This document shows, piece after piece, positions 5,536 to 5,667 of a stretch of 5,667 bases of DNA. The DNA lies in the NCBI GenBank assembly GCA_021162305.1, contig JAGGYX010000124.1, positions 1 through 5,667 of the forward strand, in the 5' to 3' direction. The DNA comes from Thermoplasmata archaeon (lineage in GTDB: Archaea; Thermoplasmatota; E2; UBA202; JdFR-43). Within the stretch, counting starts at the first letter, position 1; each line of letters begins with the position of its first letter. The notes under the pieces are model-generated. The model made no database searches. It was not told where the DNA came from and was given only the letters and a program-made list of their open reading frames with translations. The position numbers and the translations under genes were made by a program.

Positions 5536-5605
5536 GCTAACAGTATCTCCGAAAGTTAGCCAAAATCATCATTGTTAGCATGGCTTTTGGCTAACAATGA
5601 TTTGG
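5536..5605. repeat. GTTAGC/GCTAAC hexamer array forming overlapping inverted repeats
   Basis: Four copies of one hexamer lie within 60 bases: GCTAAC at 5536-5541, GTTAGC at 5555-5560 and 5574-5579, and GCTAAC at 5590-5595, with start-to-start steps of 19, 19 and 16. The fourth copy, read on the - strand, is the longest (TCATTGTTAGCCAAAA); the third shares its left half and the second its right half. This yields two perfect but mutually exclusive inverted repeats: 5555-5565 with 5585-5595 (11 bp, 19-base loop) and 5568-5579 with 5590-5601 (12 bp, 10-base loop). The second can be extended by CCAAA (5560-5564) with TTTGG (5601-5605), partly sharing bases and leaving a bulge. The position just upstream of the propeller promoter suggests a protein-binding operator. 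A hairpin terminator of a gene to the right, or the end of a mobile element, are alternatives. Confidence 0.7.
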
Positions 5606-5667
5606 AAAATCGGCAATTTTTATTATATGACATCACAAATCTGCTTAAAATCATACTTCATTATCTC
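5606..5667. other. Unresolved right edge; possible C-terminus of a - strand gene
   Basis: On the - strand the frame from the window edge reads E-I-M-K-Y-D-F-K-Q-I-C-D-V-I and stops at a TAA at 5625-5623. It could be the tail of a gene lying upstream of the propeller gene in the same direction. On the + strand a frame from an ATG at 5597 (inside the repeat array) or at 5627 is also open to the edge. Fourteen to twenty-odd codons are too few to choose between them, and I recognise neither. Confidence 0.2.

Noticed and set aside
5597..5667. A + strand open frame from an ATG inside the repeat array to the window edge
   Set aside because: It has no ribosome binding site or TATA box at a fitting distance, and only 23 codons are visible. 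It is not reported as a gene.

Overview
The window looks archaeal and AT-rich. Its core genes are a quinolinate phosphoribosyltransferase, a UbiD-type decarboxylase of the short archaeal form, and a TrmY tRNA methyltransferase, a family that is essentially archaeal. Two genes have a TATA-like box about 23-25 bases before the ATG and no ribosome binding site, the pattern of leaderless archaeal transcripts. A euryarchaeote is likely. The style of the surface proteins recalls uncultured Thermoplasmatota, but that placement is only an impression.

Layout from left to right. Bases 1-198 hold the 3' end of a + strand gene whose C-terminus resembles DUF2341/LamG-like surface proteins. nadC (252-1064) follows behind its own promoter-like sequence. 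After a 68-base gap comes a + strand cluster of three overlapping genes: a ubiD-family decarboxylase (1133-2401), trmY (2388-2993, 14-base overlap) and an eight-helix flippase-like membrane protein of the UPF0104/LPG-synthase-TM family (2968-3918, 26-base overlap). A 16-base purine-rich gap separates this cluster from a convergent gene on the - strand (5488-3935). That gene encodes a secreted Asp-box (BNR) propeller protein with a C-terminal beta-rich module. Its 5' side carries a strong Shine-Dalgarno site, an AT-rich promoter and a dense array of GTTAGC hexamers forming overlapping inverted repeats (5536-5605). The last 60 bases contain only an unresolved gene edge.

The central genes are housekeeping functions: NAD synthesis, a prFMN-dependent decarboxylation that may belong to the archaeal mevalonate pathway, pseudouridine-54 methylation of tRNA, and a possible lipid-carrier transport step. 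They are flanked by two predicted exported proteins. I see no CRISPR array, RNA gene or recognisable transposase. The least explained part is the repeat array upstream of the propeller gene; it may be a regulatory operator or a small mobile-element relic.
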